Positions 44,769 to 54,978 of a stretch of DNA of 64,000 nt are shown one piece after another. This DNA comes from Gammaproteobacteria bacterium (GTDB taxonomy: Bacteria; Pseudomonadota; Gammaproteobacteria; SZUA-152). How positions within the stretch are numbered: position 1 is the stretch's first letter; each line of letters starts with the position of its first letter. The stretch is taken from positions 1 through 64,000 of the forward strand of contig JAVVEP010000015.1 in assembly GCA_032250735.1 (NCBI GenBank), in the 5' to 3' direction. The translations under genes and the position numbers were made by a program. A model generated the notes under the pieces. It was not told the origin of the DNA. It did not search any database and saw nothing but the letters and a program-made list of their open reading frames with translations.

Positions 44769-44947
44769 AGAGCCTGTGAAAAAATCGCCAGCCTACTGCG
44801 GGCGCCGCTTTGCGGCTGCAACGGCGTTGCGCTACGTGAAAACGGCGGTCATTTGGTCCACCAAACTCCCTTGTTTTCACGTAGCGCGCCTTGTTTCGCT
44901 CGCAAAGCGACTCCCTCGCTACGGCCGTCGAATTTTTCACAGGCTCT
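44769..44947. repeat. 179-bp MITE-like element with 15-16-bp terminal inverted repeats
   Basis: AGAGCCTGTGAAAAAA at 44769-44784 is mirrored by TTTTTCACAGGCTCT at 44933-44947. Inside is a second inverted pair, CTACGTGAAAAC (44833-44844) and GTTTTCACGTAG (44874-44885). No reading frame of note is present. The termini and the core word CCTACTGCGG are shared with the 56-bp copy at 353-408. It lies between the PilZ and DUF2934 genes. I see no certain target-site duplication. Confidence 0.8.
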
Positions 44948-44954
44948 GACACCT

Positions 44955-45176
44955 TCAGTGATGGACCGTACCCCGGTTTATTTCTGACTCTGCCTCCAGC
45001 CAGTCCTGCATTTCATGGCCGGGGGCAAAGCCGCGTTTTTCGGCCCTGAAATAGGCCGCCTCGGCGACCCTGTCGTTATAGCGCCGGGTACGGGTTTCGG
45101 TATTCTGCATGATCTCTGTGGCGACAGCCTTTCCCGCCGACATTTTTGCTGTGCCCTGATGCGTTGCCTTAGACAT
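44955..45176 (-). CDS. DUF2934 family protein
   Basis: This 73-residue protein has a C-terminal DUF2934 motif, RVAEAAYFRAEKRGFAPGHEMQDWLEAESEI. The family is a short helical domain, frequent in proteobacteria next to stress and phage-shock-like genes, with no known biochemical role. The N-terminus is Lys/Ala/Thr rich. AGGAGA precedes the ATG on the minus strand. The FNR-type box at 45346-45363 lies 170 bp upstream and a TATCCT hexamer is correctly spaced on this strand, so the gene may share regulation with the divergent PEP synthase. Confidence 0.82.
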   Translation of the reverse strand: MSKATHQGTAKMSAGKAVATEIMQNTETRTRRYNDRVAEAAYFRAEKRGFAPGHEMQDWLEAESEINRGTVHH

Positions 45177-45345
45177 GGATATCTCCTTTGTTCATGATGG
45201 ACAAAACGAAATGGATAAAACACGTTTGATAGCGCGACGTCTTCGATTGCCGAATAAATCCGCCACACCCTATTCTATTAATCCGCCTACATCCGCCGCT
45301 CTCAATCGCGATGGCTTGCAGGATAAACACGGCGACCCAGACACG

Positions 45346-45363
45346 CATTGAAAAATATCAATG
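45346..45363. promoter_or_regulatory. FNR-type box between DUF2934 and PEP synthase, possibly bidirectional
   Basis: The site is CATTGAAAAATATCAATG, identical to the transaldolase box. On the plus strand TCTACT (4 of 6) at 45384-45389 and on the minus strand TATCCT (4 of 6) at 45325-45320 both lie exactly 29.5 bp from the centre. One symmetrical site could therefore activate both the PEP synthase and DUF2934 promoters. Confidence 0.72.
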
Positions 45364-45550
45364 ACGGTTTTCGCACGCCTGCCTCTACTTCAATTCAGAT
45401 CTCTTCAAATCAGACGATGTGTTTTTAGTTCATACTCCCATTGAGAGGGTCGCGTGCACGATTAAGTTCACATTCACCTTCACAGCCGTTAACCTCATCA
45501 CCAAAGTGCGCCATGATGAATACGCCATATCACTCAAGGAATCGAAACCC

Positions 45551-47953
45551 GTGAAATCCAGCCAGGCCTTTACATTGCAATTATCCGAGGTGAGTAATAC
45601 GGATGTCGGCAGGGTCGGCGGCAAGAATGCCTCCCTGGGCGAGATGATCCAGCAGTTACAGGACGCCGGCATCCGCGTACCCGGTGGTTTCGCCACCACC
45701 GCACAGGCCTATTGGCACTTCCTCGACAGCCGTGACCTGCGCGAACCTATCCGTGAAAAACTGGCGCTGTTCGCCAATGATGAGGCCTCGCTGGAAAAGA
45801 CCGGCGAGGCGATCCGTCGCCTGATCCGCAAGGCCGAGTTTCCGGCGGACCTGGCCCGGGCGATATGCGCGGCCTACCGCGCCCTGGCAAAGGAGAGCGG
45901 CGAAAAGCAGCCCGCCGTCGCCGTGCGTAGCAGCGCCACCGCCGAGGACCTGCCGGAGGCCAGTTTCGCCGGCCAGCAGGAGACCTATCTCAACGTCCGT
46001 GGCGAGGCCGCCCTGCTCGACGCCTGTCGGCGCTGCATCGCCTCGCTGTTCACCAACCGGGCCATCATGTACCGCAACAATCATGGCTTTGATCATATGC
46101 AGGTGGCGCTGTCGGTCGGCGTGCAGCGTATGGTGCGCTCCGATACCGGCGGCGCCGGGGTGATGTTCTCCATCGACACCGAGACCGGCTTTGGCAATGC
46201 CGTGCTCATCAATGCCAACTGGGGGCTGGGCGAAACCGTGGTGCAGGGCAGTGTCGATCCGGACGAGTACATGGTCTTCAAACCGCTGCTGGACGACCCC
46301 CGCCTGCAACCCATCATCGAAAAGAGCATCGGCCAGAAAGAGAAAAAGATGGTCTATGGCGACAGCGAGCAGCAACCGACGCGCACCGTGAAGACCCGCA
46401 GCGAAGAGCGCAATACGCCGGTACTCGATGACGCGGCGATCCTCACCCTGGCCCGCTGGGCGGTGGCCATTGAGGCGCATTATCAGCGCCCCATGGATAT
46501 CGAATGGGCTAGAGACGGCAACACCGGTGAGCTGTTCATCGTTCAGGCCCGCCCGGAGACGGTGCAGTCGAGCCGCGAGGCCGGCGCCCTCAAGACCTAT
46601 ACGCTGACGGGCAAGGGCGAGCGCCTGATCAGCGGCCTGAGCATCGGCGATGCCATCGCCACGGGCAGGGTCTGCAAGCTGGGCTCGGCGGCGGAGATCG
46701 ACCAGTTTGAGGACGGCGCGATTCTGGTGACCGCCATGACCGACCCCGACTGGGTGCCCATCATGAAGCGGGCCGCCGCCATCATTACCGATCACGGCGG
46801 GCGCACTTCGCACGCCGCCATCGTCAGCCGCGAACTGGGGCTGCCCGCCATCATCGGCACCGGCAACGCCACCCAGGTGCTGGATAACGGCATCGAGGTC
46901 ACCGTGTCCTGCGCCGAGGGCGATCAGGGTTTCGTCTATGCCGGCCGACTGGACTTTGAGACGCAGGATGTCGATCTGGATAACATCCCAAAGACCCGCA
47001 CCGAGGTGATGCTCAATCTCGCCAATCCCGCCGCCGCGCTGCGCTGGTGGCGGTTGCCCAGCGATGGCGTGGGGCTGGCGCGCATGGAGTTCATCATCAA
47101 CAACATCATCAAGATTCATCCCATGGCGCTGCTGTATCCCGATAAGGTCAAGGACAAAAAGGCGCGCCGGCAGATCGACACACTCACCGCCGCCTGGCCG
47201 GACAAGGCCCACTATTTTGTCGACACCCTGGCCTACGGCATTGCCCGCATCGCGGCCTCACAGCACCCCAACCCGGTGATCGTGCGGATGAGCGACTTCA
47301 AGACCAATGAATATGCCCAGCTCATCGGCGGTGCGGCGTTCGAACCGGAAGAGGCCAATCCCATGCTGGGCTGGCGCGGCGCCAGCCGCTATTACAGCGA
47401 CGCCTACCGCGAGGGCTTCGCGCTGGAATGTCAGGCAATCAAAAAGGCCCGCGAAGAGATCGGCTTGGATAACGTCATCGTGATGATCCCCTTTTGCCGC
47501 ACCCCCGAGGAGGCCGACAGGGTGCTGGCGGTGATGGCCGACAACGATCTGCGCCGTGGCGAACACGGCCTGCAGGTCTACGTGATGGCCGAGATCCCCG
47601 CCAACGTGATACTGGCCGACGAGTTCGCGCAACGCTTCGACGGCTTTTCCATCGGCAGTAACGACCTCACCCAACTGGTGCTGGGCGTGGATCGCGACTC
47701 GGCCCGCCTGGCGGAGCTGTTCGACGAGCGCCATGAGGCGGTCAAACGGACCATTGTCAGCCTCATCGAGACCGCCCACCGCCACCAGCGCAAGGTGGGG
47801 CTATGCGGTCAGGCGCCGAGCGACTATCCCGAATTTGCGCGGTTTCTGGTGGAGGCGGGCATCGACTCGATGTCGGTCAATCCCGACAGCTTTGTGGCGG
47901 TGAAACAGCAGGTGGCCCAGGCCGAGGCCGACCGTGAGCCAGGGATCTCATAA
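45551..47953 (+). CDS. ppsA: Phosphoenolpyruvate synthase
   Basis: This 800-residue enzyme converts pyruvate, ATP and water to PEP, AMP and phosphate, feeding gluconeogenesis. The N-terminal ATP-grasp part begins NTDVGRVGGKNASLGEMIQQL. The phospho-histidine segment is DHGGRTSHAAIVSRELGLPAIIG (about residue 415). The C-terminal barrel has NPMLGWRGASRYYSD, VMIPFCRTPEEA, SIGSNDLTQLVLGVDRDS and the catalytic Cys in VGLCGQAPSDYPEF. GTG at 45551, preceded by AAGGA, gives the usual family length. An ATG at 45419 would add 44 unconserved residues. An FNR-type box lies about 190 bp upstream, suggesting that carbon flow toward glycogen is tuned by the same regulator. Confidence 0.94.
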   Translation: MKSSQAFTLQLSEVSNTDVGRVGGKNASLGEMIQQLQDAGIRVPGGFATTAQAYWHFLDSRDLREPIREKLALFANDEASLEKTGEAIRRLIRKAEFPADLARAICAAYRALAKESGEKQPAVAVRSSATAEDLPEASFAGQQETYLNVRGEAALLDACRRCIASLFTNRAIMYRNNHGFDHMQVALSVGVQRMVRSDTGGAGVMFSIDTETGFGNAVLINANWGLGETVVQGSVDPDEYMVFKPLLDDPRLQPIIEKSIGQKEKKMVYGDSEQQPTRTVKTRSEERNTPVLDDAAILTLARWAVAIEAHYQRPMDIEWARDGNTGELFIVQARPETVQSSREAGALKTYTLTGKGERLISGLSIGDAIATGRVCKLGSAAEIDQFEDGAILVTAMTDPDWVPIMKRAAAIITDHGGRTSHAAIVSRELGLPAIIGTGNATQVLDNGIEVTVSCAEGDQGFVYAGRLDFETQDVDLDNIPKTRTEVMLNLANPAAALRWWRLPSDGVGLARMEFIINNIIKIHPMALLYPDKVKDKKARRQIDTLTAAWPDKAHYFVDTLAYGIARIAASQHPNPVIVRMSDFKTNEYAQLIGGAAFEPEEANPMLGWRGASRYYSDAYREGFALECQAIKKAREEIGLDNVIVMIPFCRTPEEADRVLAVMADNDLRRGEHGLQVYVMAEIPANVILADEFAQRFDGFSIGSNDLTQLVLGVDRDSARLAELFDERHEAVKRTIVSLIETAHRHQRKVGLCGQAPSDYPEFARFLVEAGIDSMSVNPDSFVAVKQQVAQAEADREPGIS

Positions 47954-48033
47954 CCTGAAATAGCTGCCAGGGATGCAGATCTCGTGGAGGCCCATCACCA
48001 TGCCATGCACGGCCGACGGTTTTTCACCGGCTA

Positions 48034-49296
48034 TCACCACACCCATAACCAGACCGCTATCAATCCACCGATGGCGCTGGCCAGCAGCGGCAATCCGACA
48101 CGCAGCCCGATCGCGCGTCCGCCAATAAAGCTGGCCATGCCGCCCTTGACGAGACTGTTGACGGCGGCGGCGAGCACGATACCTGTTACCGCGGTGTTGA
48201 CCATCAGCTCCGTCTGACTCATCCGTGCCAGCGACAGCGTGATGGCGTCCACGTCCGCCACGCCCGAGGCGGCGGCGAGCACCAGCACACCAGCGCCCCC
48301 GAACTCGCTCTGCAGGGCAGAGCCGAGCAGCATCACCAGGGCCAACAGCAGTCCGAAACTCACCGCCGAGGTCAGCTCCAGCGGGTTCCGTAGGGGCGAG
48401 GTGGTATCGGGTTTTTTGTGCGATGAAGATTGCCAGCACAGAAAGGCCGGCCCATAGGTCAGCATCGCCATCACCGTTACCGGCACCAGCAACGGCAGGA
48501 AGAGATCGGGATTGAGTACGCTGGCAATGAGTAACATGCGCGGAAACATGGTGCCGCAGGCGAGCAGGATTCCGGTGGCCAGCATCGGCGCCATGGAGGC
48601 ATCGCGGCGCGTCAAGCGTGAGAAGTGCAGGGTCACCGCAGTCGAGGCGGCCAGCCCGCCGAACAGACCGGTAAACACCGCGCCCCGGCGCGCGCCGCCG
48701 ATCTTGATGGCGAAATAGCCGACGAAGGAGATCGCCGCGATCAGCACCACCATCCACCAGATCACAAACGGATTCAGCGCCTGCCATGGGCCATAGCCCT
48801 GATTCGGCAGTAGCGGCAACAGCACCACCGAGATCAGCAACAGCTTGATACCGGCATGCAGCTCCTCACCCTCCAGGGCGTTCACCCAGCGGTGCAGCAG
48901 CGGCTTGTGGCTCAACAGCAGGGTCGTGACCACGGCAGAGGCCGCCGCGATGCCCACCTCGCCCATTGCCGCCAATGCGCCGAGAATAAAGGTTAACAGG
49001 CCGGCCACCAGGCTGGTGATACCGACGTCATCCCTGCGGCGCAGGTTCACCACGTACACCGTGGTCAACACCGCCGCCAGACCCACGAACGCCAGCCCCA
49101 GGGCCAGCGCCCCGAACTGTTCGGACAGCAGGGCCGAACCGCCGCCCAACAGGCCGAGCAGCCCATAGGTGCGTACCCCCGCAATGCGTGCACCCTCCAC
49201 GGCATCACGTTCCTTCCAGCCGCGTTCAAGACCGATCAACAACCCGATCGCCAGGGCCACACTCAGATAATAAAAGCTATGCTGTATTTCGTTCAT
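48034..49296 (-). CDS. MgtC/SapB-DUF4010 family membrane protein
   Basis: This 420-residue polytopic membrane protein has about 12 hydrophobic segments. The first 140 residues are MgtC-like (LSVALAIGLLIGLERGW, GVRTYGLLGLLGGG). The remainder is a DUF4010 domain with repeated Gly/Ala helices (GLFGGLAASTAVTLHFSRL, ASGVADVDAITLSLARM). These proteins are widespread and have no firmly established function, though ion or magnesium homeostasis has been suggested for MgtC relatives. ATG at 49296 fits the conserved N-terminus; upstream codons run into repeat DNA. It converges with ppsA, leaving an 80-bp gap. Confidence 0.88.
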   Translation of the reverse strand: MNEIQHSFYYLSVALAIGLLIGLERGWKERDAVEGARIAGVRTYGLLGLLGGGSALLSEQFGALALGLAFVGLAAVLTTVYVVNLRRRDDVGITSLVAGLLTFILGALAAMGEVGIAAASAVVTTLLLSHKPLLHRWVNALEGEELHAGIKLLLISVVLLPLLPNQGYGPWQALNPFVIWWMVVLIAAISFVGYFAIKIGGARRGAVFTGLFGGLAASTAVTLHFSRLTRRDASMAPMLATGILLACGTMFPRMLLIASVLNPDLFLPLLVPVTVMAMLTYGPAFLCWQSSSHKKPDTTSPLRNPLELTSAVSFGLLLALVMLLGSALQSEFGGAGVLVLAAASGVADVDAITLSLARMSQTELMVNTAVTGIVLAAAVNSLVKGGMASFIGGRAIGLRVGLPLLASAIGGLIAVWLWVW

Positions 49297-49369
49297 ACGC
49301 CCATCATAGCCGTAGTTAACAGTGCTGAGTGTTATAAGTGCTGAGTGCTGAGTAACTAACACTACACTT

Positions 49370-49405
49370 GTAGGGCGCACTAACCGAAGGGCATTGCGCC
49401 GCATG
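49370..49405 (-). repeat. 36-bp interspersed repeat, copy 2
   Basis: This is an inverted copy of the 38141 element: GTAGGGCGCACTAACCG at the left and GCATTGCGCCGCATG at the right. It is slightly diverged (GCGCAC for GCGCAA). Confidence 0.8.
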
Positions 49406-49490
49406 AAATACACCTCAATGGAGCCTCGGTTGCTTGATCGGTGGCAATGATTACCGGGCACGCTTTTATTGGGCCCCGGTATCACCCAGA

Positions 49491-49526
49491 CATACGGCGC
49501 AATGCTCTTCGGTTATTGCGCCCTAC
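49491..49526 (+). repeat. 36-bp interspersed repeat, copy 3
   Basis: This has the same orientation as the 38141 copy, differing at one position (GCTCTTC in place of GCCCTTC). It is followed, as in the other copies, by GCACT. Confidence 0.85.
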
Positions 49527-49566
49527 GCACTGCCCACCTACCAGACAACGTTGAGTTTGGCGCAAT

Positions 49567-49587
49567 GGTGGGCAGTGCCCACCCTAC
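49567..49587 (+). repeat. GGTGGGCAGTGCCCACCCTAC unit
   Basis: This is a single palindromic unit of the family that forms an inverted pair at 38269-38338, with one base changed in the centre. Confidence 0.8.
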
Positions 49588-49624
49588 ACGGCTAACGGTA
49601 ATTCATGGTATTTATACGACTCGG

Positions 49625-49660
49625 CATACGGCGCAATGCCCTTCGGTTATTGCGCCCTAC
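49625..49660 (+). repeat. 36-bp interspersed repeat, copy 4
   Basis: This is identical to the 38141 copy over the whole 36 bp and is followed by GCACTCAGCA. It lies 54 bp downstream of the purA stop. Confidence 0.85.
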
Positions 49661-49713
49661 GCACTCAGCACGCTTCAAATCACCCTGCGGCAATTCCCAG
49701 TCAGCTGAAAAAT

Positions 49714-51084
<1,371 letters not shown>

Positions 51085-51106
51085 TTAGGTTCGATATCAT
51101 GTCGGG

Positions 51107-52285
51107 CTATGCCGCCGACACAACCCACTCGCCATTCTGTAATACCAGGACCTGCTGACAACCGGCTGCCGCCGCACCGCCATCCTGTCCCGACAGTTCA
51201 CACACTACCCGATAGCCGGCGGCGCGCAGCTCTGCAATCTTTGCGGCCAGCGCAGGGTCGTCATTGGCGGGCGCAAACACCCCGCCCGGCACGGTAGCCT
51301 TTCCCGCCCCCAGGGCGATGAGTGCGCGCAGATCGGTGCTGAACCCGGTGGCGGGCCGGGCGCGCCCGAACACCTTGCCGATGTCGTCATAACGCCCACC
51401 CTGGGCGATGGCCTGCCCCTGACCGGCCTGATAGGCGGCAAACACCACGCCGGTGTGATAATGGAAACCACGCAGTTCGGCGAGGTCAAAGTGTAACTGC
51501 AAATCGGGGTGTTGCCGGGTGACGCGTTCCGCCACCTGTTCGATCTCATCGACCGCCTGCAATGCGGCTGCATTTCCCGCCAGGCTGCGTCGGGCGCGGG
51601 CCAGCACCTCCGCATCGCCATTCAACCACACCAGATCCTCAAAGGTCTGGCGTGTTTTTGTGTCCACGTCCAACGCGGTCATCAGGGCCTGGATCTCGGG
51701 CACCGCCTTGCGCTGTAGCGCGTCAAACAGCTGGCTTTCCTGCTCGAAGTCCAGACCTGCCGCCTGGGTCAGGGCGCGAAAAATCCCCACGTGCCCCAGA
51801 TCAACAAACACCGGACCGATGCCGGACAATGCCAGGGTCTGCAACATCAGGTTCAACATTTCCGCGTCGCTTTCCACGCCGCTATGGCCGTACAGTTCGG
51901 CACCAATCTGGGTAAAACAGCGCGCACCGCCGAGGCCATCACCACGGGTGTGCAATACCGTACCCTGATAGCACAGACGCACCGGTCCCTGACGATCCAG
52001 CAAGCGGTGCGCATCAATCCGCGCCACCTGTGGCGTGATATCGGCACGCACACCCATCATGCGGCCGTTTAACTGATCAGTGAGTTTAAAGGTCTGCAGG
52101 TCGAGGTCGTTGCCCGTGCCCGTCAGTAGAGAATCCAGATACTCCACCAGCGAGGGAATAACCAGCTCGTAACCCCAGGATGAGAAGAGGTCCAACAGCT
52201 CTCGCCGTAACAGCTCCAGGCGCTCTGCCTGGGGCGGCAACAATTCTTCAATACCCTCGGGTAACAACCAACGTTCGTTATTCAT
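51107..52285 (-). CDS. hisZ: ATP phosphoribosyltransferase regulatory subunit
   Basis: This 392-residue HisZ is a catalytically inactive class II histidyl-tRNA-synthetase-like protein needed by short-form HisG in histidine synthesis. Features are the N-terminal LLPEGIEELLPPQAERLELLRR, GYELVIPSLVEYLDSLL, MMGVRADITPQVARIDAHRL (motif 2-like) and RGFHYHTGVVFAAYQAGQGQAIAQGGRYDDI. Its location between the DUF2065 gene and purA is the standard one. HisG itself is not in this window. Confidence 0.95.
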   Translation of the reverse strand: MNNERWLLPEGIEELLPPQAERLELLRRELLDLFSSWGYELVIPSLVEYLDSLLTGTGNDLDLQTFKLTDQLNGRMMGVRADITPQVARIDAHRLLDRQGPVRLCYQGTVLHTRGDGLGGARCFTQIGAELYGHSGVESDAEMLNLMLQTLALSGIGPVFVDLGHVGIFRALTQAAGLDFEQESQLFDALQRKAVPEIQALMTALDVDTKTRQTFEDLVWLNGDAEVLARARRSLAGNAAALQAVDEIEQVAERVTRQHPDLQLHFDLAELRGFHYHTGVVFAAYQAGQGQAIAQGGRYDDIGKVFGRARPATGFSTDLRALIALGAGKATVPGGVFAPANDDPALAAKIAELRAAGYRVVCELSGQDGGAAAAGCQQVLVLQNGEWVVSAA

Positions 52286-52370
52286 TATTTTTTACGTATC
52301 AATTCTTTTTATAAACGCGGCATTTTCAGGCAACTGGTGCGTAACTATGAAAGAGAGCCACAAACGATCG

Positions 52371-52559
52371 TCACATACGGACCAGATACAACAGCGCAAG
52401 GCCGCCCGCCATGCTGACCAGACTGGCAATACGAATCTGCCGGTCATTCATTTCGGTCAACGCCAGTATCTTTTTGCGAAACCCTGTGGGACTGATAAAG
52501 GGAAACAGCCCCTCTATCACCAACACCAGCGCGAGTGCGCGCAGCAGATCATCCCACAT
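52371..52559 (-). CDS. DUF2065 family small membrane protein
   Basis: This 62-residue protein has two hydrophobic helices (about 5-22, LLRALALVLVIEGLFPFI, and 43-60, RIASLVSMAGGLALLYLV) around a basic loop (GFRKKILAL). It matches the DUF2065 family, which is almost always found between hflC and hisZ/purA, as here. Function is unknown; co-conservation with the HflKC complex suggests a membrane-quality-control link. ATG 52559. Confidence 0.88.
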   Translation of the reverse strand: MWDDLLRALALVLVIEGLFPFISPTGFRKKILALTEMNDRQIRIASLVSMAGGLALLYLVRM

Positions 52560-52638
52560 TCATTCATAACTCATTGCATGGTCGCAGCGGTCACGCCGAC
52601 AGCTTCGGCCGATTCATTTCAGGTTCTTTAAACATATA

Positions 52639-52669
52639 CCTGAATCCGTGGCTTAACCGCGGATTCAGG
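52639..52669. repeat. 31-bp palindromic repeat, copy 2
   Basis: This begins CCTGAATCCGTGG and ends CCGCGGATTCAGG with TTAA central, lying 13 bp beyond the hflC stop and flanked by AT-rich DNA. It is the inverted counterpart of 44091-44121. In this position it could form a terminator-like or mRNA-protecting hairpin at the 3' end of hflC. Confidence 0.8.
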
Positions 52670-52681
52670 ATATATAAATAC

Positions 52682-53536
52682 TTACTTAAAATATTTGAAG
52701 AACTCCGAATTCGGCTCAATCACCAGCACATCATTCTTGCTGGAGAAGGTCGTCTTATAGGCATTCAGGCTGCGATACAGGGAATAGAACTCGTAATCCT
52801 GACCGTAGGCCTTGGCATAGATCTGCGTGGTAGCGGCATCGCCCTCACCACGCAGTATTTCGGCGTCACGAAACGCATCGGCAATCAGCACGGTGCGCTG
52901 ACGATCCGCCTCGGCCCGAATCTTCTCCGCCGATTCCGCACCGCGCGAACGAAGATCCTTGGCGACACGCTCACGTTCAGCGCGCATGCGACGGAACACG
53001 GATTCACTGATCTCCGCCGGAAAGTCGATGCGCTTGATGCGTACGTCAATGATATCAATACCAAAGGCTTCCGCCTGTTTGTTGGCATGTTCGGTAATCA
53101 GCTGCATGATCAGCAGCCGTTCACCCGATACCGCATCATTGATAGTGCGTTTGGCAAATTCGCCGCGCAGACCGTCCTTAATGATCTGTGACAGACGCAG
53201 ATTGGCCTGCGCCATATCACCACCCGTCGCCGTGTAGTAATTGGCCACATCCTTGATGCGCCACTTCACAAACGAATCCACGATGAGATTTTTCTTCTCA
53301 CCGGTAAGGTAACGTTCCGCCTCTGCGTCCAGTGTCTGGATGCGCGAATCAAATTTACGCACATTATTCACGAACGGCGTTTTCCAATAGAGGCCTGCGT
53401 CAAAATCTGTGCGTACAATTTCACCCAGACGGAACAGGATCGCCTTCTCCCGTTCATCGACAATGAAGATTGAAAACGAGGCGATAACCACCGCCACCGC
53501 CAACAGAATACCGATCAACCCTTTAGCCTGTCCCAT
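52682..53536 (-). CDS. hflC: HflC, SPFH-domain regulator of FtsH protease
   Basis: This 284-residue protein has an N-terminal membrane anchor (about 5-24, LIGILLAVAVVIASFSIFIV) followed by an SPFH/band-7 domain (DEREKAILFRLGEIVRTDFDAGLYWKTPFVNNVRKFD). A coiled-coil C-terminus (RMRAERERVAKDLRSRGAESAEKIRAEAD) faces the periplasm. With HflK it forms a membrane cage around FtsH and limits its proteolysis. It starts one base into the hflK stop (TAATG), so the partners are translated together. Confidence 0.96.
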   Translation of the reverse strand: MGQAKGLIGILLAVAVVIASFSIFIVDEREKAILFRLGEIVRTDFDAGLYWKTPFVNNVRKFDSRIQTLDAEAERYLTGEKKNLIVDSFVKWRIKDVANYYTATGGDMAQANLRLSQIIKDGLRGEFAKRTINDAVSGERLLIMQLITEHANKQAEAFGIDIIDVRIKRIDFPAEISESVFRRMRAERERVAKDLRSRGAESAEKIRAEADRQRTVLIADAFRDAEILRGEGDAATTQIYAKAYGQDYEFYSLYRSLNAYKTTFSSKNDVLVIEPNSEFFKYFK

Positions 53537-54741
53537 TAGCGTACTCCTCTACTGCGAACACTGTCGCGCAGTCGTTGTTCTTCACTCGGTTCCAGGGTTG
53601 AGGTCTCACCTTCCACAATCTGGCGCGCCTTGGATGCATCGCCGGCGCCGCCAGCCATCATTTTGTCCAGTGGCAGATACAAGAGATTACCGCCGCCTTT
53701 GACATCCACCATGACCTTGCTGCTGTTGCTCATCACCGATTCCACGGCCTCAAGATACAGGCGCTTGCGCGTCACCTTTGGCGCCTTGGTATATTCGGCC
53801 AGAACCTGCGTGAAGCGCGATGCCTCACCAGTGGCCTCTGCAATCACCTGTTCCTTATAGGCATTGGCTTCGGCTATCTGGCGTGCCGCCGTACCACGTG
53901 CGCGGGGGATAATGTCATTGGCATAGGCCTCCGCCTCATTGATGACACGCTGCTGATCACCCTGTGCCCTGACTGCATCGGCAAAGGCCGCCTGGACCTG
54001 CTCGGGAGGCTGTGCGTCCTGCAGGTTAACCGAGGTGACCTGTAAACCCGCCATATACCGATCCAGCAGGGCCTGCACCTCTTGCTGGGTCTGCGCCGTT
54101 ATCTCGGCCCGGCCTTCCTTCAAGATAAAATCCATGTTGCTCTTGCCAATCGTCTCGCGTATCACGCTTTCGGTCAGCTGACGTAGGGTCGTTTCCGGAT
54201 CTTTCACATTGAATAGAAAATCACTGGCGCTTCTTACCTTGTATTGCACGGCCAGTTTGATATCGACGATGTTCTCGTCCTGCGTCAGCATCAGGGATTC
54301 ACTCCCCACGCTGCTCGCGTTCTGTCGACTACTGTCACCGGACCGAAAGCCGATGGTCAGGCTGCGGATATTTTCGATGTCCACCGTTTCTACGCGCTGG
54401 ATGCCGCGCGGAAACCAGTGCGGCCCCGGCTGGGTGGTCTGATGATACTTACCAAACTGCGTCACCACGCCCCGGGTGCCTTCCTCAACAATGTAAACCC
54501 CGGAGATGACCCACACCACCAGCGCCACGGCGACGATCAGGCCGACGCCGATCGAGCCGGCCTTGCCGGACCCGGTACCCGTGCCACCGCTACGCGCGCC
54601 ACCGCCGCCAAACAGGGCGCCAAATTTTTCCTGAAGCTTTTTCACCACTTCGTCGAGATCGGGAGGACTTTGCTGATCATTTTTACGTCCACCCCAGGGA
54701 TCTTTATTCCCTGAACCACCGGGTTCATTCCAGGCCATCAT
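53536..54741 (-). CDS. hflK: HflK, SPFH-domain partner of HflC
   Basis: This 401-residue protein has a Gly/Asn/Pro-rich cytoplasmic N-terminus (MAWNEPGGSGNKDPWGGRK..., GALFGGGGARSGGTGTGSG), one membrane helix at about 75-95 (VGLIVAVALVVWVISGVYIV) and an SPFH domain (EEGTRGVVTQFGKYHQTTQPGPHWFPRGIQ). Its C-terminal part is long and helical. The end, DKMMAGGAGDASKAR, is typical. HflK and HflC form the HflKC complex that modulates FtsH. Confidence 0.96.
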   Translation of the reverse strand: MMAWNEPGGSGNKDPWGGRKNDQQSPPDLDEVVKKLQEKFGALFGGGGARSGGTGTGSGKAGSIGVGLIVAVALVVWVISGVYIVEEGTRGVVTQFGKYHQTTQPGPHWFPRGIQRVETVDIENIRSLTIGFRSGDSSRQNASSVGSESLMLTQDENIVDIKLAVQYKVRSASDFLFNVKDPETTLRQLTESVIRETIGKSNMDFILKEGRAEITAQTQQEVQALLDRYMAGLQVTSVNLQDAQPPEQVQAAFADAVRAQGDQQRVINEAEAYANDIIPRARGTAARQIAEANAYKEQVIAEATGEASRFTQVLAEYTKAPKVTRKRLYLEAVESVMSNSSKVMVDVKGGGNLLYLPLDKMMAGGAGDASKARQIVEGETSTLEPSEEQRLRDSVRSRGVR

Positions 54742-54782
54742 TACACTCCGTTTGTGAAAACTGTTTTTTTTGAAAAGTATTT

Positions 54783-54830
54783 TTCGAAAAAATTATTGTC
54801 TGGCAGGCGATCACTTAAGTGATCACTGCC
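54783..54830 (-). terminator. Candidate terminator between hflX and hflK
   Basis: A nearly perfect 29-bp palindrome at 54802-54830 (arms GGCAGTGATCACTT and AAGTGATCGCCTGCC) is followed on the minus strand, after AGACAATAA, by a T run. That fits a rho-independent terminator for hflX, although the T run starts about 10 nt beyond the stem. If it works, hflKC need their own promoter in the remaining 60 bp, which is very A/T rich. Confidence 0.45.
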
Positions 54831-54978
54831 GCGCATCGTGGTTGCGCGCCCTGTCACATGCCTTGTCACGTGCCTTGTTAATAGCACAGCACGTTGATCA
54901 ATATAAATTGGTTGATTATCCGATTTTCGTCGGCACAGGAAGGGGATTTTAGGGGGTTTCGGTACCCAGCTGCAACCG

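Larger units (their letters stand above)
49297..49713. other. Repeat-filled intergenic region
   Basis: This 417-bp stretch between the DUF4010 gene and purA holds three copies of the 36-bp repeat (49370-49405 inverted, 49491-49526, 49625-49660), one GGTGGGCAGTGCCCACC unit (49567-49587), and short direct repeats of 'AGTGCTGAGT' at about 49320-49352. No gene is supported. Confidence 0.7.
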
